A stretch of 55,838 nt of DNA from Hyphomicrobiales bacterium (GTDB taxonomy: Bacteria > Pseudomonadota > Alphaproteobacteria > Rhizobiales > Beijerinckiaceae): NCBI GenBank assembly GCA_947455645.1, contig CANGPA010000007.1, positions 1 through 55,838 on the forward strand, read 5' to 3'. A program made the translations under genes and the position numbers. Numbering within the stretch: position 1 is the first letter of the stretch; every line of letters begins with the position of its first letter. The notes under the pieces were generated by a model. That model ran no database searches, was not told the origin of the DNA, and saw nothing but the letters and a program-made list of their open reading frames with translations. Below, piece by piece: positions 9,301 through 16,503 of the stretch.

Positions 9301-10269
9301 TCACAATCCGCATTTGCTGCACCCGTGCTCACCGGACGGCCTCAATGCGTTGTGGTTGATCTTCCCGTGATCAAGGGCGATGTGCCAGTGTTACAAGCGC
9401 TTGCCGCCCATGTTCAACCTTGGCCGGGTGGCTTATCCGTGTGGCGTTCGAGCGATGGACGTGATTGGCGCTTTTTCGCAACGATTGATCGGCCTGCGAT
9501 CTTGGGGTTTACGACAACGCCGCTTTGGCCCGGTTCAACATTGGGTTGGGACGATAAAAACCGCATTAGTGTTTTGCTTGGCTCAGGCACGATTTCTTCA
9601 TTGGGTGAGGATGCAGCGCTTGCGGGACAGTCGCTGATTGCGCTTCAGGGCGATGACGGGCAATGGGAAGCCATTGGCTTTGCGCATGCGGAATTGGTGG
9701 GCCCCTCGACTTGGTCTCTGTCTCGTCTCCTTCGTGGATTGGGTGCCTCGGACCGTTTGGCAACGCGTCTGCTTCCAGCAGGTGCGCGTGCTGTGATTTT
9801 GGATACGCGATTGCTTGCTTTGGCGGAGGGGGCGGATGCGTTGGGCGCGCATTACTTCTGGCGTGTGGTGCCGCAGGGCCGTGATTATATGCACCCAACC
9901 GCGGCGGCGTTCGAAACCAATGCAGGGTCTCTGTTGCTCAAGCCTTTCGCACCGATCCATGTGACAGCAAAACGCCAAAGCAATGGTATTGTGATCCGCT
10001 TTTTCCGGCGTGGCCGATACAATGCGGACAGTTGGACACCGCCCGATGTTCCGCTTGATCAATCGCGCGAAGCCTATGAGATTGAAATTTTACGCAATGA
10101 ACTGGTTCTTCGCACGCTCGCCGTGACCACAACGGAAGCGCTTTACGCCGCATCCGATGAAATGACCGATTTTGGAACACGCCAAACATCTTTGCGCATG
10201 CGGCTCTATCAGCTCGGCGATGCGATTGGGCGCGGTTTTGCTGCGGATGTGACGCTTCCGCTTTTCTGA
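6358..10269 (+). CDS. GTA baseplate 'megatron' / host-specificity protein
   Basis: Giant tail-tip protein of 1303 residues, homologous by order and sequence to RcGTA g15. The N-terminus is a glycine/alanine-rich helical segment (SAVGSLVGGPFGAAIGRSLGSAFGHAID), followed by a glycine-rich loop near residue 100. A TIM-barrel-like region spans roughly residues 300-740 (VVSWFGDDLRAG, VTLYPFVMMDIG, GFIIGSELRDLT, IDAIGIDAYFPLSDWRDG, WLTEFGCPSVDRGSNGPN). Tail-hub domains follow (GLLALEPGDLITLDDVGHSGMWRIERI) and a beta-rich C-terminus. It forms the central baseplate, binds the distal ring and probably touches the recipient surface. Intact: no frameshift is visible. Confidence 0.94.
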   Translation: MTTLILQAAGSAVGSLVGGPFGAAIGRSLGSAFGHAIDRALFFGGGSSTTREGPRLTEMGGLASTEGVSIPRVYGRARLGGTLIWATRFLEQVDVQDSGGGKGGGGGSGSSTRTYSYTANLAIGLCEGPIAYVRRIWANGKELDWSSLTFRLYHGTETQEADPLIVAKEGAENAPAYRGLAYLVFEGLPLADFGNRVPQFSFEVVRPVDGVRQQVQAINLIPGAGEFVYDTQSVTTSDSAGTTLHLNRHQLAATSDVVAALDQLQALCPALKTVQLVVSWFGDDLRAGRCSIAPRVDALSKSTLETEWRVSGLRRADARLVTMIDGAAAYGGTPSDASVLRVIKELKARGLKVTLYPFVMMDIGPDSALPDPHAPGSTQPPFPWRGRITCDPAPGLPGSPNGTSQAAVQLSKFFGQATPQHFAPQGETVTYAGPIEWSWRRMVLHYATLAKVAGGVDGFIIGSELRDLTQIENAPGRFPAIDALVALAADVKTILGSSTAVTYAADWTEYGARHVSSGAVRFPLDALWSSPAIDAIGIDAYFPLSDWRDGDQHDDFLLARSIYDQNYLTERLTSGEGFEWYYATDDERADGTRRPITDGDYDKAWMWRAKDIKAWWSNAHYDRVNGLQASTPTSWIPQSKPIWLTEFGCPSVDRGSNGPNAFPDPKSSENALPPFSRGGRDDAIQTRVLDAYYARFDPQNSAFVDADNPHSSLYNGRMIDPANMAVWAFDARPFAAFPNLSTVWADANNYAYGHWLNGRFEGLPLDRLVAAILDDFGIQADEIAIDGFLDGYVLNEPTSARAALEPLATLYRFDCLATQSLRFLSLDPRFATAITQDDALPDKNGALVTLIRAQESELPREIRIGYCDGDHEYRTAVAASRRLAGASRRETTSAPAVVTTLAEAQRIANAMLHDVWAARDHATLSVRPGLLALEPGDLITLDDVGHSGMWRIERITDRGVARDIEAHALALEARDAPAPKISQSAFAAPVLTGRPQCVVVDLPVIKGDVPVLQALAAHVQPWPGGLSVWRSSDGRDWRFFATIDRPAILGFTTTPLWPGSTLGWDDKNRISVLLGSGTISSLGEDAALAGQSLIALQGDDGQWEAIGFAHAELVGPSTWSLSRLLRGLGASDRLATRLLPAGARAVILDTRLLALAEGADALGAHYFWRVVPQGRDYMHPTAAAFETNAGSLLLKPFAPIHVTAKRQSNGIVIRFFRRGRYNADSWTPPDVPLDQSREAYEIEILRNELVLRTLAVTTTEALYAASDEMTDFGTRQTSLRMRLYQLGDAIGRGFAADVTLPLF

Positions 10270-10295
10270 TTTTTTCAAACACGTATGAGGATCGA

Positions 10296-11447
10296 ATGAC
10301 GGAGACTCCCAATCTCGGCCTGCCGGTGATTGTTGCGCAGCAGGCGATGAAACATATCACGCATTATGAGGCGCTTGCGCGACTTGATGCGCTGGTGCAG
10401 GCAGCGGTTTTGCAAATAAACATTAACGCACCACCAGCGTCACTCCAAGCTGGCGATCGCTATTTGATTGGCGCCACACCGACCGGCGATTTTGCCGGAC
10501 AGGCAGGAAAATTGGCAAGTTATGATGGTGCCTCCTGGCGTTACATCTCGCCCAAAGCGGGATGGTTCATTTTCAATCGTGCGGATAGTAGCTTTTCTGT
10601 TTTTGATGGTACGAGCTGGAAACGAATTTCTGATACGTTCACACAATTACAAAATCTAAATGGACTCGGTATCGGCACGACCTCGGATTCATATAATCGC
10701 ATGGCGGTGAAAGCCAATGCTGTTCTATTTGCGGCACTGGCATCGAGTGAGAATGGCAGCGGCGATTTACGCTTCACGCTGAACAAGGAAGCTACCGCTA
10801 AAACGGTCTCGCAGCTTTATCAGACCAATTGGTCAGGCCGCGCTGAAACCGGATTGATGGGAGATGATAATTGGCGTCTTAAAGTTTCTGCCGATGGTGC
10901 AAGCTGGCGTGACGCCTTGGTGGCTTCTGCCGCAACCGGTGCTGTGCGGATTGATACACTGGTCTCTGGCCGCTCAACACCCGCCAATGCCGGACGATTT
11001 GAATGTGATTTTGACGGGACAACCACGACGGCATGTGTGCTGTCCGATACATCAACGGCACCATCCCCATCGGCGCTCACTTTTCGAAAAGGCGGCGCGG
11101 TTGTGGGCGCCATCCGCCTTGCGGCCACGGGAGTAACTTATCTCACAACATCGGATTATCGATTGAAGCAGGATGTTCAACCCCTGTCCGATTCTCTTTC
11201 GCGATTCATGAAGTTAAAGCCCTGTCGGTTCGCTTTCCGTGCGGCGCCTGAACAGCGTGTCGACGGATTTCTGGCGCATGAAGTGGCTGACATTGTTCCG
11301 GAAGCGGTGAGTGGCGCACGCGATGCGGTGGATGCGGAGGGTCATATAAGTTCGCAAGCGCTTGATGCGTCAAAGCTCATTCCGCTTTTGGTGGCCGCCG
11401 TTCAAGCCCTGGTGCAACGGATCGAGCAGATTGAGGCGCGCGCATGA
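10296..11447 (+). CDS. tail fibre protein: DUF2793 N-terminus with S74 self-cleaving chaperone
   Basis: Putative receptor-binding fibre of 383 residues. Residues 1-120 are a DUF2793 module (ETPNLGLPVIVAQQAMKHITHYEAL, later PKAGWFIFNRAD and VFDGTSW). The middle is strand-rich and polar as in trimeric fibres. From about residue 285 the segment TSDYRLKQDVQPL, then DGFLAHEV and IPLLVAAVQAL with a coiled-coil end, is a peptidase S74 intramolecular chaperone; family members cut themselves before the Ser of SDxR after trimerising. It lies 26 bases after the baseplate gene and overlaps the endolysin gene by four bases, so it belongs to the same unit. Confidence 0.88.
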   Translation: MTETPNLGLPVIVAQQAMKHITHYEALARLDALVQAAVLQININAPPASLQAGDRYLIGATPTGDFAGQAGKLASYDGASWRYISPKAGWFIFNRADSSFSVFDGTSWKRISDTFTQLQNLNGLGIGTTSDSYNRMAVKANAVLFAALASSENGSGDLRFTLNKEATAKTVSQLYQTNWSGRAETGLMGDDNWRLKVSADGASWRDALVASAATGAVRIDTLVSGRSTPANAGRFECDFDGTTTTACVLSDTSTAPSPSALTFRKGGAVVGAIRLAATGVTYLTTSDYRLKQDVQPLSDSLSRFMKLKPCRFAFRAAPEQRVDGFLAHEVADIVPEAVSGARDAVDAEGHISSQALDASKLIPLLVAAVQALVQRIEQIEARA

Positions 11448-12202
11448 GCGATCGCTTTCAAACCTGTGTTGCAGTCATCCTTAAAGAAGAGGGAGGCTAT
11501 GTTGATGATCCTGAAGACAAAGGGGGCGCGACGAATTTCGGCATTACACGTGCCACGCTTGCCCGCTTTCGGGGACGCGCGATTGTCAGTGACGATGTTA
11601 GGGTGCTGACTGAAAATGAAGCACGCGCCATTTATCGCGCTCTATATTGGGATGCGATTGAGGGCGACCTTCTGCCTAAAGGTCTTGATCTTTTTTTGTT
11701 CGATGCCGCGGTTTTATCAGGCGTGTCGCGCGCACTGCATTGGCTTCAAACAAGTCTCAATGTGCCGTCCGACGGGATCATTGGCCCGGTGACGCGCCAA
11801 GCGTTGCAGCGCGCTGATCCACAGTCTTTGATTGTAAAACTTTACGATGTTCGAGCGGCGGCGTTTCGCGCCACGCCGGGCTTTGAACGCTTTGGCCGCG
11901 GATGGATGGCGCGGCTTGATCGCCTCAGCAAGGTCGCTTGGGCTGAGGCTGCCACAACAAAACCCATTTCTTCCCCCCAAACCCTGAAGGAGACTGTTAT
12001 GGATAATTCCCAACCTGTGTATGCGAGCCGGACAATCTGGGCGAATTTGATTGGTGTGATTTCATTCGTGTTGTCGATTACAGGCCATGGCGGGCTTGAT
12101 ACGGCAGGCCTGACGGACGCGGTTTTACAACTTGTGACCGCGGGTAGTTTTGTCGCATCAACCCTGTTTCGTGTGATTGCGACAAAGAGCATTGCGGTCT
12201 AA
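11444..12202 (+). CDS. GH108 endolysin fused in frame to a holin-like membrane segment
   Basis: Protein of 252 residues with two parts. Residues 1-170 are a glycoside hydrolase 108 N-acetylmuramidase: EEGGYVDDPEDKGGATNFGIT contains the catalytic Glu at about residue 16, then YWDAIEGDLLPKGLDLFLFDAAV and a peptidoglycan-binding-like segment (LNVPSDGIIGPVTRQALQR). A linker of about 15 residues leads to two hydrophobic segments (ANLIGVISFVLSITG; LVTAGSFVASTLFRVIA) as in small phage holins. The holin part begins at an in-frame ATG (11999) with its own site GAAGGAG. It probably serves release of particles by lysis. Either one fused protein is made, or endolysin-holin plus a free 67-residue holin. 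Confidence 0.85.
   Translation: MSDRFQTCVAVILKEEGGYVDDPEDKGGATNFGITRATLARFRGRAIVSDDVRVLTENEARAIYRALYWDAIEGDLLPKGLDLFLFDAAVLSGVSRALHWLQTSLNVPSDGIIGPVTRQALQRADPQSLIVKLYDVRAAAFRATPGFERFGRGWMARLDRLSKVAWAEAATTKPISSPQTLKETVMDNSQPVYASRTIWANLIGVISFVLSITGHGGLDTAGLTDAVLQLVTAGSFVASTLFRVIATKSIAV
11986..12001 (+). promoter_or_regulatory. internal ribosome binding site and ATG inside the endolysin-holin ORF
   Basis: GAAGGAG at 11986-11992 stands six bases before an in-frame ATG at 11999. Initiation here would give a separate 67-residue holin-like protein (MDNSQPVYASRTIWANLIG...). The spacing is ideal, and the preceding pyrimidine-rich stretch resembles a former gap between genes. Confidence 0.6.
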
Positions 12203-12247
12203 ACCCGTTCAGCGAGCGTTCACGGGCGCGCGCTTAGGAGACCCTTT

Positions 12248-12562
12248 ATGCGCGCCTGTCGTCCCCTTTTTTTGTCGGCATTCTTGGCCGTGGCCCCATT
12301 TTCCACCGCTTTTGCGGATGGGGCGCCAGCCAATTGCCTCTCCGACGCGGAATTGCGTGATCTCGTGAATTCTGGTCAGATTGTGCCCCAAATTTATGCA
12401 TTTCGGACCGCTCGCAACCAAATGGGTGGCGAGGTGGTGCGTGCTTCGCTTTGTCCCAAAGAGACCGGATTGGTTTATATGATCACGACGCTCACGAAAG
12501 ACGGGCGGCTTGGTCGGATTGAAATCAACGCCGTCACGGGTAAGCCGATGGATCCGCAATAG
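12248..12562 (+). CDS. small periplasmic PepSY-like protein
   Basis: Exported protein of 104 residues. The first 23 form a clear signal peptide ending in AFA. The mature part has one Cys near its start and another in ASLCPKE, probably a disulfide. The end, YMITTLTKDGRLGRIEINAVTGKPM, is the PepSY-type pattern of a strand followed by a D-x-x-G turn. AGGAG is 8 bases before the ATG. It lies 28 bases before a PhoP/FeuP-like two-component pair. In Sinorhizobium the small periplasmic protein FeuN holds the FeuPQ system in check, so this gene may play a similar modulating role (inference from position). Confidence 0.72.
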   Translation: MRACRPLFLSAFLAVAPFSTAFADGAPANCLSDAELRDLVNSGQIVPQIYAFRTARNQMGGEVVRASLCPKETGLVYMITTLTKDGRLGRIEINAVTGKPMDPQ

Positions 12563-12590
12563 GGCAGGCTGCAACAGGGGTTACGTATTT

Positions 12591-13259
12591 ATGCGTTTGC
12601 TTGTCGTCGAGGACGACCGTGATTTGAACCGCCAACTCGTTAAGGCTCTAGGCCAAGCGGGTTACGCGGTTGATTCTGCATTTGATGGCGAGGAAGCGCA
12701 GTTTCTCGGCGAGACAGAACCATATGACGCTGTGATCCTTGATCTCGGCCTGCCAAAGATCGACGGGGCGCGTGTGCTGGAGGCGTGGCGTCAGGCAGGG
12801 CGCAAAATGCCTGTGCTCGTTCTAACGGCGCGCGATGGCTGGAGCGACAAGGTCAACAGCTTCGATGCCGGCGCGGATGATTATGTCACCAAGCCGTTTC
12901 ATATCGAAGAAATTCTCGCGCGCTTGCGTGCGCTCGTGCGGCGCGCCACGGGCCATGCATCATCCGATTTGGTATGCGGACCCATTCGTGTGGACACCCG
13001 CGCGGGCCGTGTGCTTGTGAATGGAGAGGCGGTGCGGCTCACCTCCCATGAATATCGGTTGATGTCCTATCTCATGCATCATGTTGGACGCATTGTCTCC
13101 CGCACGGAACTGGTTGAGCATCTCTATGATCAGGATTTTGATCGTGACTCGAACACGATTGAAGTTTTTGTGGGACGGCTTCGCAAAAAACTCGGCGTGG
13201 ATATTATCAAGACCATTCGCGGGCTTGGCTATCTTGTTGAGCCGCCGACTCCGGTGTAG
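12591..13259 (+). CDS. OmpR/PhoP-family response regulator
   Basis: DNA-binding response regulator of 222 residues. The receiver domain (1-120) shows the acidic pair in VVEDDRD, the phospho-acceptor Asp in AVILDLGLP, the Thr in VLTARDG and the Lys in YVTKPF. The winged-helix domain follows (LTSHEYRLMSYLMHHVGRIVSRTELVEHLYDQ, then SNTIEVFVGRLRKKLG and IKTIRGLGYLVE). The ATG at 12591 is chosen because the receiver starts MRLLVVEDD; longer forms add nothing. Seven bases separate it from the cognate kinase gene. It resembles FeuP/PhoP-type regulators, but targets are not evident. Confidence 0.93.
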   Translation: MRLLVVEDDRDLNRQLVKALGQAGYAVDSAFDGEEAQFLGETEPYDAVILDLGLPKIDGARVLEAWRQAGRKMPVLVLTARDGWSDKVNSFDAGADDYVTKPFHIEEILARLRALVRRATGHASSDLVCGPIRVDTRAGRVLVNGEAVRLTSHEYRLMSYLMHHVGRIVSRTELVEHLYDQDFDRDSNTIEVFVGRLRKKLGVDIIKTIRGLGYLVEPPTPV

Positions 13260-13265
13260 CGCGCA

Positions 13266-14651
13266 ATGTTTAGAGGATTTTCTCTTGCGCGCGTTTCGAT
13301 TGGCACACGCCTTTTTGTTTCTGCCGTTTTGTGCAGCGTCATTATTTTGGTGGGTGCGGCCTTTGTTTTATCGGCGATTTACCGCCGCGCAACCGAACGC
13401 GCCTTTGACGAGCGCCTTCAGGTCTATATCCAATCGGTTGCCGCCAATATCTCCTCAAAAAATACCAGCAATGCGGTTGATCCTTATGGGTTAGGTGACC
13501 CGCGCTTCACATTGCCTTTGTCCGGTTGGTATTGGCAAATCCGAATTGAGGGAACGGCACCACAAAATGTCATGTCGTCGCTCTCGCTGTTTGGTGGCCG
13601 TCTGCCACGTCTCGAGGATCTGCATATACAAGCTCGTGAGGGCTCAAGCCGTGAAGGATATATTATTGGTCCTGATGAGCGGCGCTTGCGCCTTGTCGAA
13701 CGCGCGATCGAATTGCCGGATGGGGCACGCTACCTTGTTCAGATCGCGGGCAATGCCGATGAAATCGAGCAAACCATTCTAAGTTTCAAAAAAGCATTGT
13801 GGACGGGCTTTGCCTTGCTTGCCAGCGCTTTGGGTGTGACCACGATTTTCCAAGTGCGTTTCGGCTTGCAACCGCTCAAGCGATTGTCGGGCCAAATCAG
13901 TGCGATTAGGCGTGGCGCCAGCGATCATATTGAGGGCGGCTTTCCGCATGATATTGCGCCCGTTGCCGATGAGATCAATCTACTCATTGAATTCAACCGC
14001 GACATTCTTGAACGTGCGCGCACACAAGTGGGCAATCTCGCGCATGCGCTTAAAACCCCTTTGAGTGTGATGCTCAATGAGGCTTCCGGACAGGACTCTC
14101 TTCTTGCCGAAAAGGTACGCGAGCAAGCCGGAATTATGCGCGATCAAGTCAATTGGCATTTGGAGCGCGCACGGGCGGCGGCCCGTGCCGGTGTGATCGG
14201 TGTTGCCACAGAGGTTGCGCCCACGCTAGCCGGCCTCGAACGCACTTTTCTTAAAATTTATGCTGAAAAATCACTCGCGATTGAAACCCATTGTCCCGCG
14301 GACTTGAAGTTTCGCGGTGAAAAGCGCGATCTTGAAGAAATGGTCGGCAATCTCATCGACAATGCTGCAAAATGGGCGCGTCGTCGCATTCTCGTTCAAA
14401 CGGAAGCTGTACCGATGATTGATGGGCGCTTGTTTCTCGATCTCATTGTTTCAGATGATGGTCCGGGATTGCCCGCGGAAAAACGACTTGATGTGATGCG
14501 GCGCGGTCAAAGGCTTGATGAAACGGTTCCCGGTTCGGGTCTTGGTCTGTCTATCGTTGCGGATCTCGCCTCCCTTTATGGCGGCAATCTTTCTTTGGAT
14601 GACGCGGACGGGGGCGGCTTGCGCGCCGTGTTACGGTTGCCCGCGCTGTGA
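13266..14651 (+). CDS. sensor histidine kinase (PhoQ/FeuQ-like)
   Basis: Membrane histidine kinase of 461 residues, partner of the preceding regulator. The first membrane segment is at about residues 15-37, followed by a periplasmic sensor region of about 130 residues and a second segment near 175-195 (LWTGFALLASALGVTTIFQV). A HAMP-like linker leads to the H-box VGNLAHALKTPLSVM (phospho-acceptor His in AHALKTP). The ATPase domain has the N-box NLIDNAAKWA, SDDGPGLP and GSGLGLSIVADLASLYGG. The architecture and AHALKTP motif match alphaproteobacterial PhoQ/FeuQ-type kinases. The periplasmic ligand is unknown; the nearby PepSY-like protein is a candidate partner. Confidence 0.92.
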   Translation: MFRGFSLARVSIGTRLFVSAVLCSVIILVGAAFVLSAIYRRATERAFDERLQVYIQSVAANISSKNTSNAVDPYGLGDPRFTLPLSGWYWQIRIEGTAPQNVMSSLSLFGGRLPRLEDLHIQAREGSSREGYIIGPDERRLRLVERAIELPDGARYLVQIAGNADEIEQTILSFKKALWTGFALLASALGVTTIFQVRFGLQPLKRLSGQISAIRRGASDHIEGGFPHDIAPVADEINLLIEFNRDILERARTQVGNLAHALKTPLSVMLNEASGQDSLLAEKVREQAGIMRDQVNWHLERARAAARAGVIGVATEVAPTLAGLERTFLKIYAEKSLAIETHCPADLKFRGEKRDLEEMVGNLIDNAAKWARRRILVQTEAVPMIDGRLFLDLIVSDDGPGLPAEKRLDVMRRGQRLDETVPGSGLGLSIVADLASLYGGNLSLDDADGGGLRAVLRLPAL

Positions 14652-14776
14652 TTCCTGTTATGAATTTGTCTGAAAAATGTCGGAATTATAGGGCTTGGTC
14701 TTGCCCAATGTGAGAGCGACCGGTGTCGTTTGAGCTTATCTTTGATGACTATTTTGAGGCATGACTGGGGGTTTTT

Positions 14777-15244
14777 ATGACGTTTAAATCGACAATGGCG
14801 CTGGTGCTTGCGGCGGGCTTAGCTTTGGGTGCGGCCGGATGCGCGCAAACCACAGGGCCCAATGAATCGGGTGGTACGATTTTGGGTGCGCTCGCGGGCG
14901 GCTTGATTGGCAGCCAAGTCGGCAAAGGTAGCGGCAATACGGCTGCAATTATTGCCGGTACAATGATCGGCGGTATGGTCGGTAGTTCAATTGGCCGGGG
15001 TTTGGATGAAGAAGCCAAACGTCAAGCCAGTGGCGCGCAATCGCTTGCGCTTAGCAGCGGACGCCAGACGCAGTGGAAGGCGCCAAGCGGCTCCTATGGT
15101 TTTGTTGAGCCCGGCCCGGTTTACGCCGAAAATACGCGCACTTGCCGTTCCTACACCCACAAGATTTACATCAATGGCAAGGCCGAGACCGGTAGCGGAA
15201 CGGCGTGCAAGGCTGCTGATGGAACATGGGATATCGTGAACTGA
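14777..15244 (+). CDS. glycine-zipper surface lipoprotein (17-kDa antigen family)
   Basis: Lipoprotein of 155 residues. The signal peptide ends in the lipobox LGAAGC, with lipidation at about Cys22. The next segment, GGTILGALAGGLIGSQVGKGSG then IIAGTMIGGMVGSSIGRGLDE, is a glycine-zipper two-membrane-segment motif as in rickettsial 17-kDa antigens. The C-terminus is a small beta domain with a Cys pair (TRTCRSYTHK and GTACKAADGTW). It stands alone, with GGGGG before the ATG and a rho-independent terminator downstream. Its exact role is unknown; the family stabilises or decorates the outer membrane. Confidence 0.87.
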   Translation: MTFKSTMALVLAAGLALGAAGCAQTTGPNESGGTILGALAGGLIGSQVGKGSGNTAAIIAGTMIGGMVGSSIGRGLDEEAKRQASGAQSLALSSGRQTQWKAPSGSYGFVEPGPVYAENTRTCRSYTHKIYINGKAETGSGTACKAADGTWDIVN

Positions 15245-15278
15245 TTGGCTGATTTCCATCTTGGATCAGGGTTTTCAA

Positions 15279-15319
15279 CGGGAGCAGGGCGGATTTTCTC
15301 CGCTTTGCTCCCGTTTTTT
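15279..15319 (+). terminator. rho-independent terminator after the lipoprotein gene
   Basis: Outer stem CGGGAGC (15279-15285) pairs with GCTCCCG (15307-15313), and inner stem GCGGA (15289-15293) with TCCGC (15299-15303). Six T bases follow directly. It ends the lipoprotein transcript and insulates the ccm operon. Confidence 0.82.
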
Positions 15320-15327
15320 GTTTGTTT

Positions 15328-15388
15328 GCGTGACTTTTATTTTTAGCGTGACCACTATTTTTAGCGTGACCAAAACTTTTAGCGTGAC
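15328..15388 (+). repeat. four direct repeats GCGTGAC at an exact 18-bp period
   Basis: GCGTGAC occurs at 15328, 15346, 15364 and 15382, each 18 bp apart, separated by T-rich spacers (the last three copies are preceded by TTTTA and followed by C). The array sits between the lipoprotein terminator and ccmI (start 15419), where its promoter should be. It may be an array of binding sites or a young tandem duplication. Confidence 0.85.
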
Positions 15389-15418
15389 CTCGGCGTCGCG
15401 TCGGCCTAACACACAACC

Positions 15419-16498
15419 ATGTCACTCTGGCTTTTCATTGCGTCTTTGACGGGCTTTGCCGTCTTCGGTTTGCTTTGGCCGCTCTCGCGCCCCGTTCGCG
15501 CCGGGCGCGATCTTGATGACCGCGATTTCTATCAAAGCCAGCTTGCCGAGATTGATCAGGATATTGCGCGCGGCGTGATTGATGAGGCTTCAGCCGCCAG
15601 TGCGCGCCATGAGGCCGCGCGGCGCTTACTCGCACTGGGCGATCAGCAAGCGATATCGCCGGTTATCACGCAGGCCACCGGTCGGCGGCGTGCGGCCGCC
15701 ATTCTGACGATTGCCTGTGTGCCGCTTTTGGCGCTTGCGCTTTACACGCGCCTCGGTTCACCCGGATTGCCCGATCAGCCGATTGCAGCGCGTGCAGAGC
15801 TTCTGTCAAATGATGCGGCGCTTTCCACCCTAATTTCCAAAGTTGAAGCCCGGCTTGAAACGCATCCAGAGGATGGTTTGGGCTGGGCAACGATTGCACC
15901 GGTTTATGTATCGGTGGGTCGTTATGCCGATGGCATTACTGCCTTTACAAAAGCGATTGCGCTGATGGGGGAGAGCGGCGATCTTTTGTCCGGTCTCGGT
16001 GAAGCGCGCATGGCGACGGCGGACGGCATTGTCACCACCGAAGCCTTGCGTGATTTTGATCGCGCCCTTGTGCTCGACCCAACCAATGAGCGGGCGCAAT
16101 ATTATCGTGCGATGGCGGCAGAGCAGGATGGTGATACCGCACGCGCGCTGTCCCTCTATCAAGAACTCGCCAAACGCTTGCCGCCTGACTCGGAGCCCGC
16201 GCAACTGATTGCGAAACGCATGGCGGCTTTGGGCGGCGCTGCGGCGCCTGCGGTGCCCGGTGCCGACACAGACCAAGGCGCAATGATCCGGTCGATGGTG
16301 CAACGACTGGATGAAAAGCTGAAAGCGGATGGCTCAGACATTGAAGGCTGGTTGAAATTGATGCGCGCCTACCAAGTATTGGGTGACGGTGAAAAAGCCA
16401 AAGAGGCACGCGATCGTGCCAAGCGCGCGCAATCGAATGACAGCGCAGCGCTTGCACGGATCGATGCGGCGGCGCGTGATCTCGGCTTGATGGATTAG
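15419..16498 (+). CDS. ccmI: cytochrome c maturation protein CcmI (CycH)
   Basis: Haem-lyase subunit of 359 residues that presents apocytochrome c to the CcmF/CcmH complex. The N-terminus holds two membrane segments (LFIASLTGFAVFGLLWPL and AAAILTIACVPLLALALYT) around a cytoplasmic leucine-zipper-like loop (DRDFYQSQLAEIDQDIARGVIDEASAASARHEAARRLL). The periplasmic C-terminus has TPR-like repeats (LGWATIAPVYVSVGRYADGITAFTKAI; ERAQYYRAMAAEQDGDTARALSLYQEL). It is the first gene of ccmIEFH (cycHJKL), the usual rhizobial arrangement with ccmABCD elsewhere. Confidence 0.93.
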   Translation: MSLWLFIASLTGFAVFGLLWPLSRPVRAGRDLDDRDFYQSQLAEIDQDIARGVIDEASAASARHEAARRLLALGDQQAISPVITQATGRRRAAAILTIACVPLLALALYTRLGSPGLPDQPIAARAELLSNDAALSTLISKVEARLETHPEDGLGWATIAPVYVSVGRYADGITAFTKAIALMGESGDLLSGLGEARMATADGIVTTEALRDFDRALVLDPTNERAQYYRAMAAEQDGDTARALSLYQELAKRLPPDSEPAQLIAKRMAALGGAAAPAVPGADTDQGAMIRSMVQRLDEKLKADGSDIEGWLKLMRAYQVLGDGEKAKEARDRAKRAQSNDSAALARIDAAARDLGLMD

Positions 16499-16503
16499 AC
16501 AGG

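Noticed and set aside
1-12202. Ordinary prophage instead of a GTA-type cluster
   Set aside because: Gene order and families match the alphaproteobacterial GTA (DUF2460, DUF2163, NlpC/P60, megatron) and no integrase, repressor or replication gene is visible. The left part is outside the window, so a related prophage cannot be fully ruled out.
12204-12226. Inverted repeat CCCGT...ACGGG after the endolysin-holin gene as a terminator
   Set aside because: Short stem with a long loop and no T-run; insufficient for a terminator call.
15261-15449. ORF with hexapeptide repeats (FSVTxx) across the 18-bp repeats
   Set aside because: The peptide repeat is just the DNA repeat translated; it has no ribosome site and runs through a terminator into ccmI.
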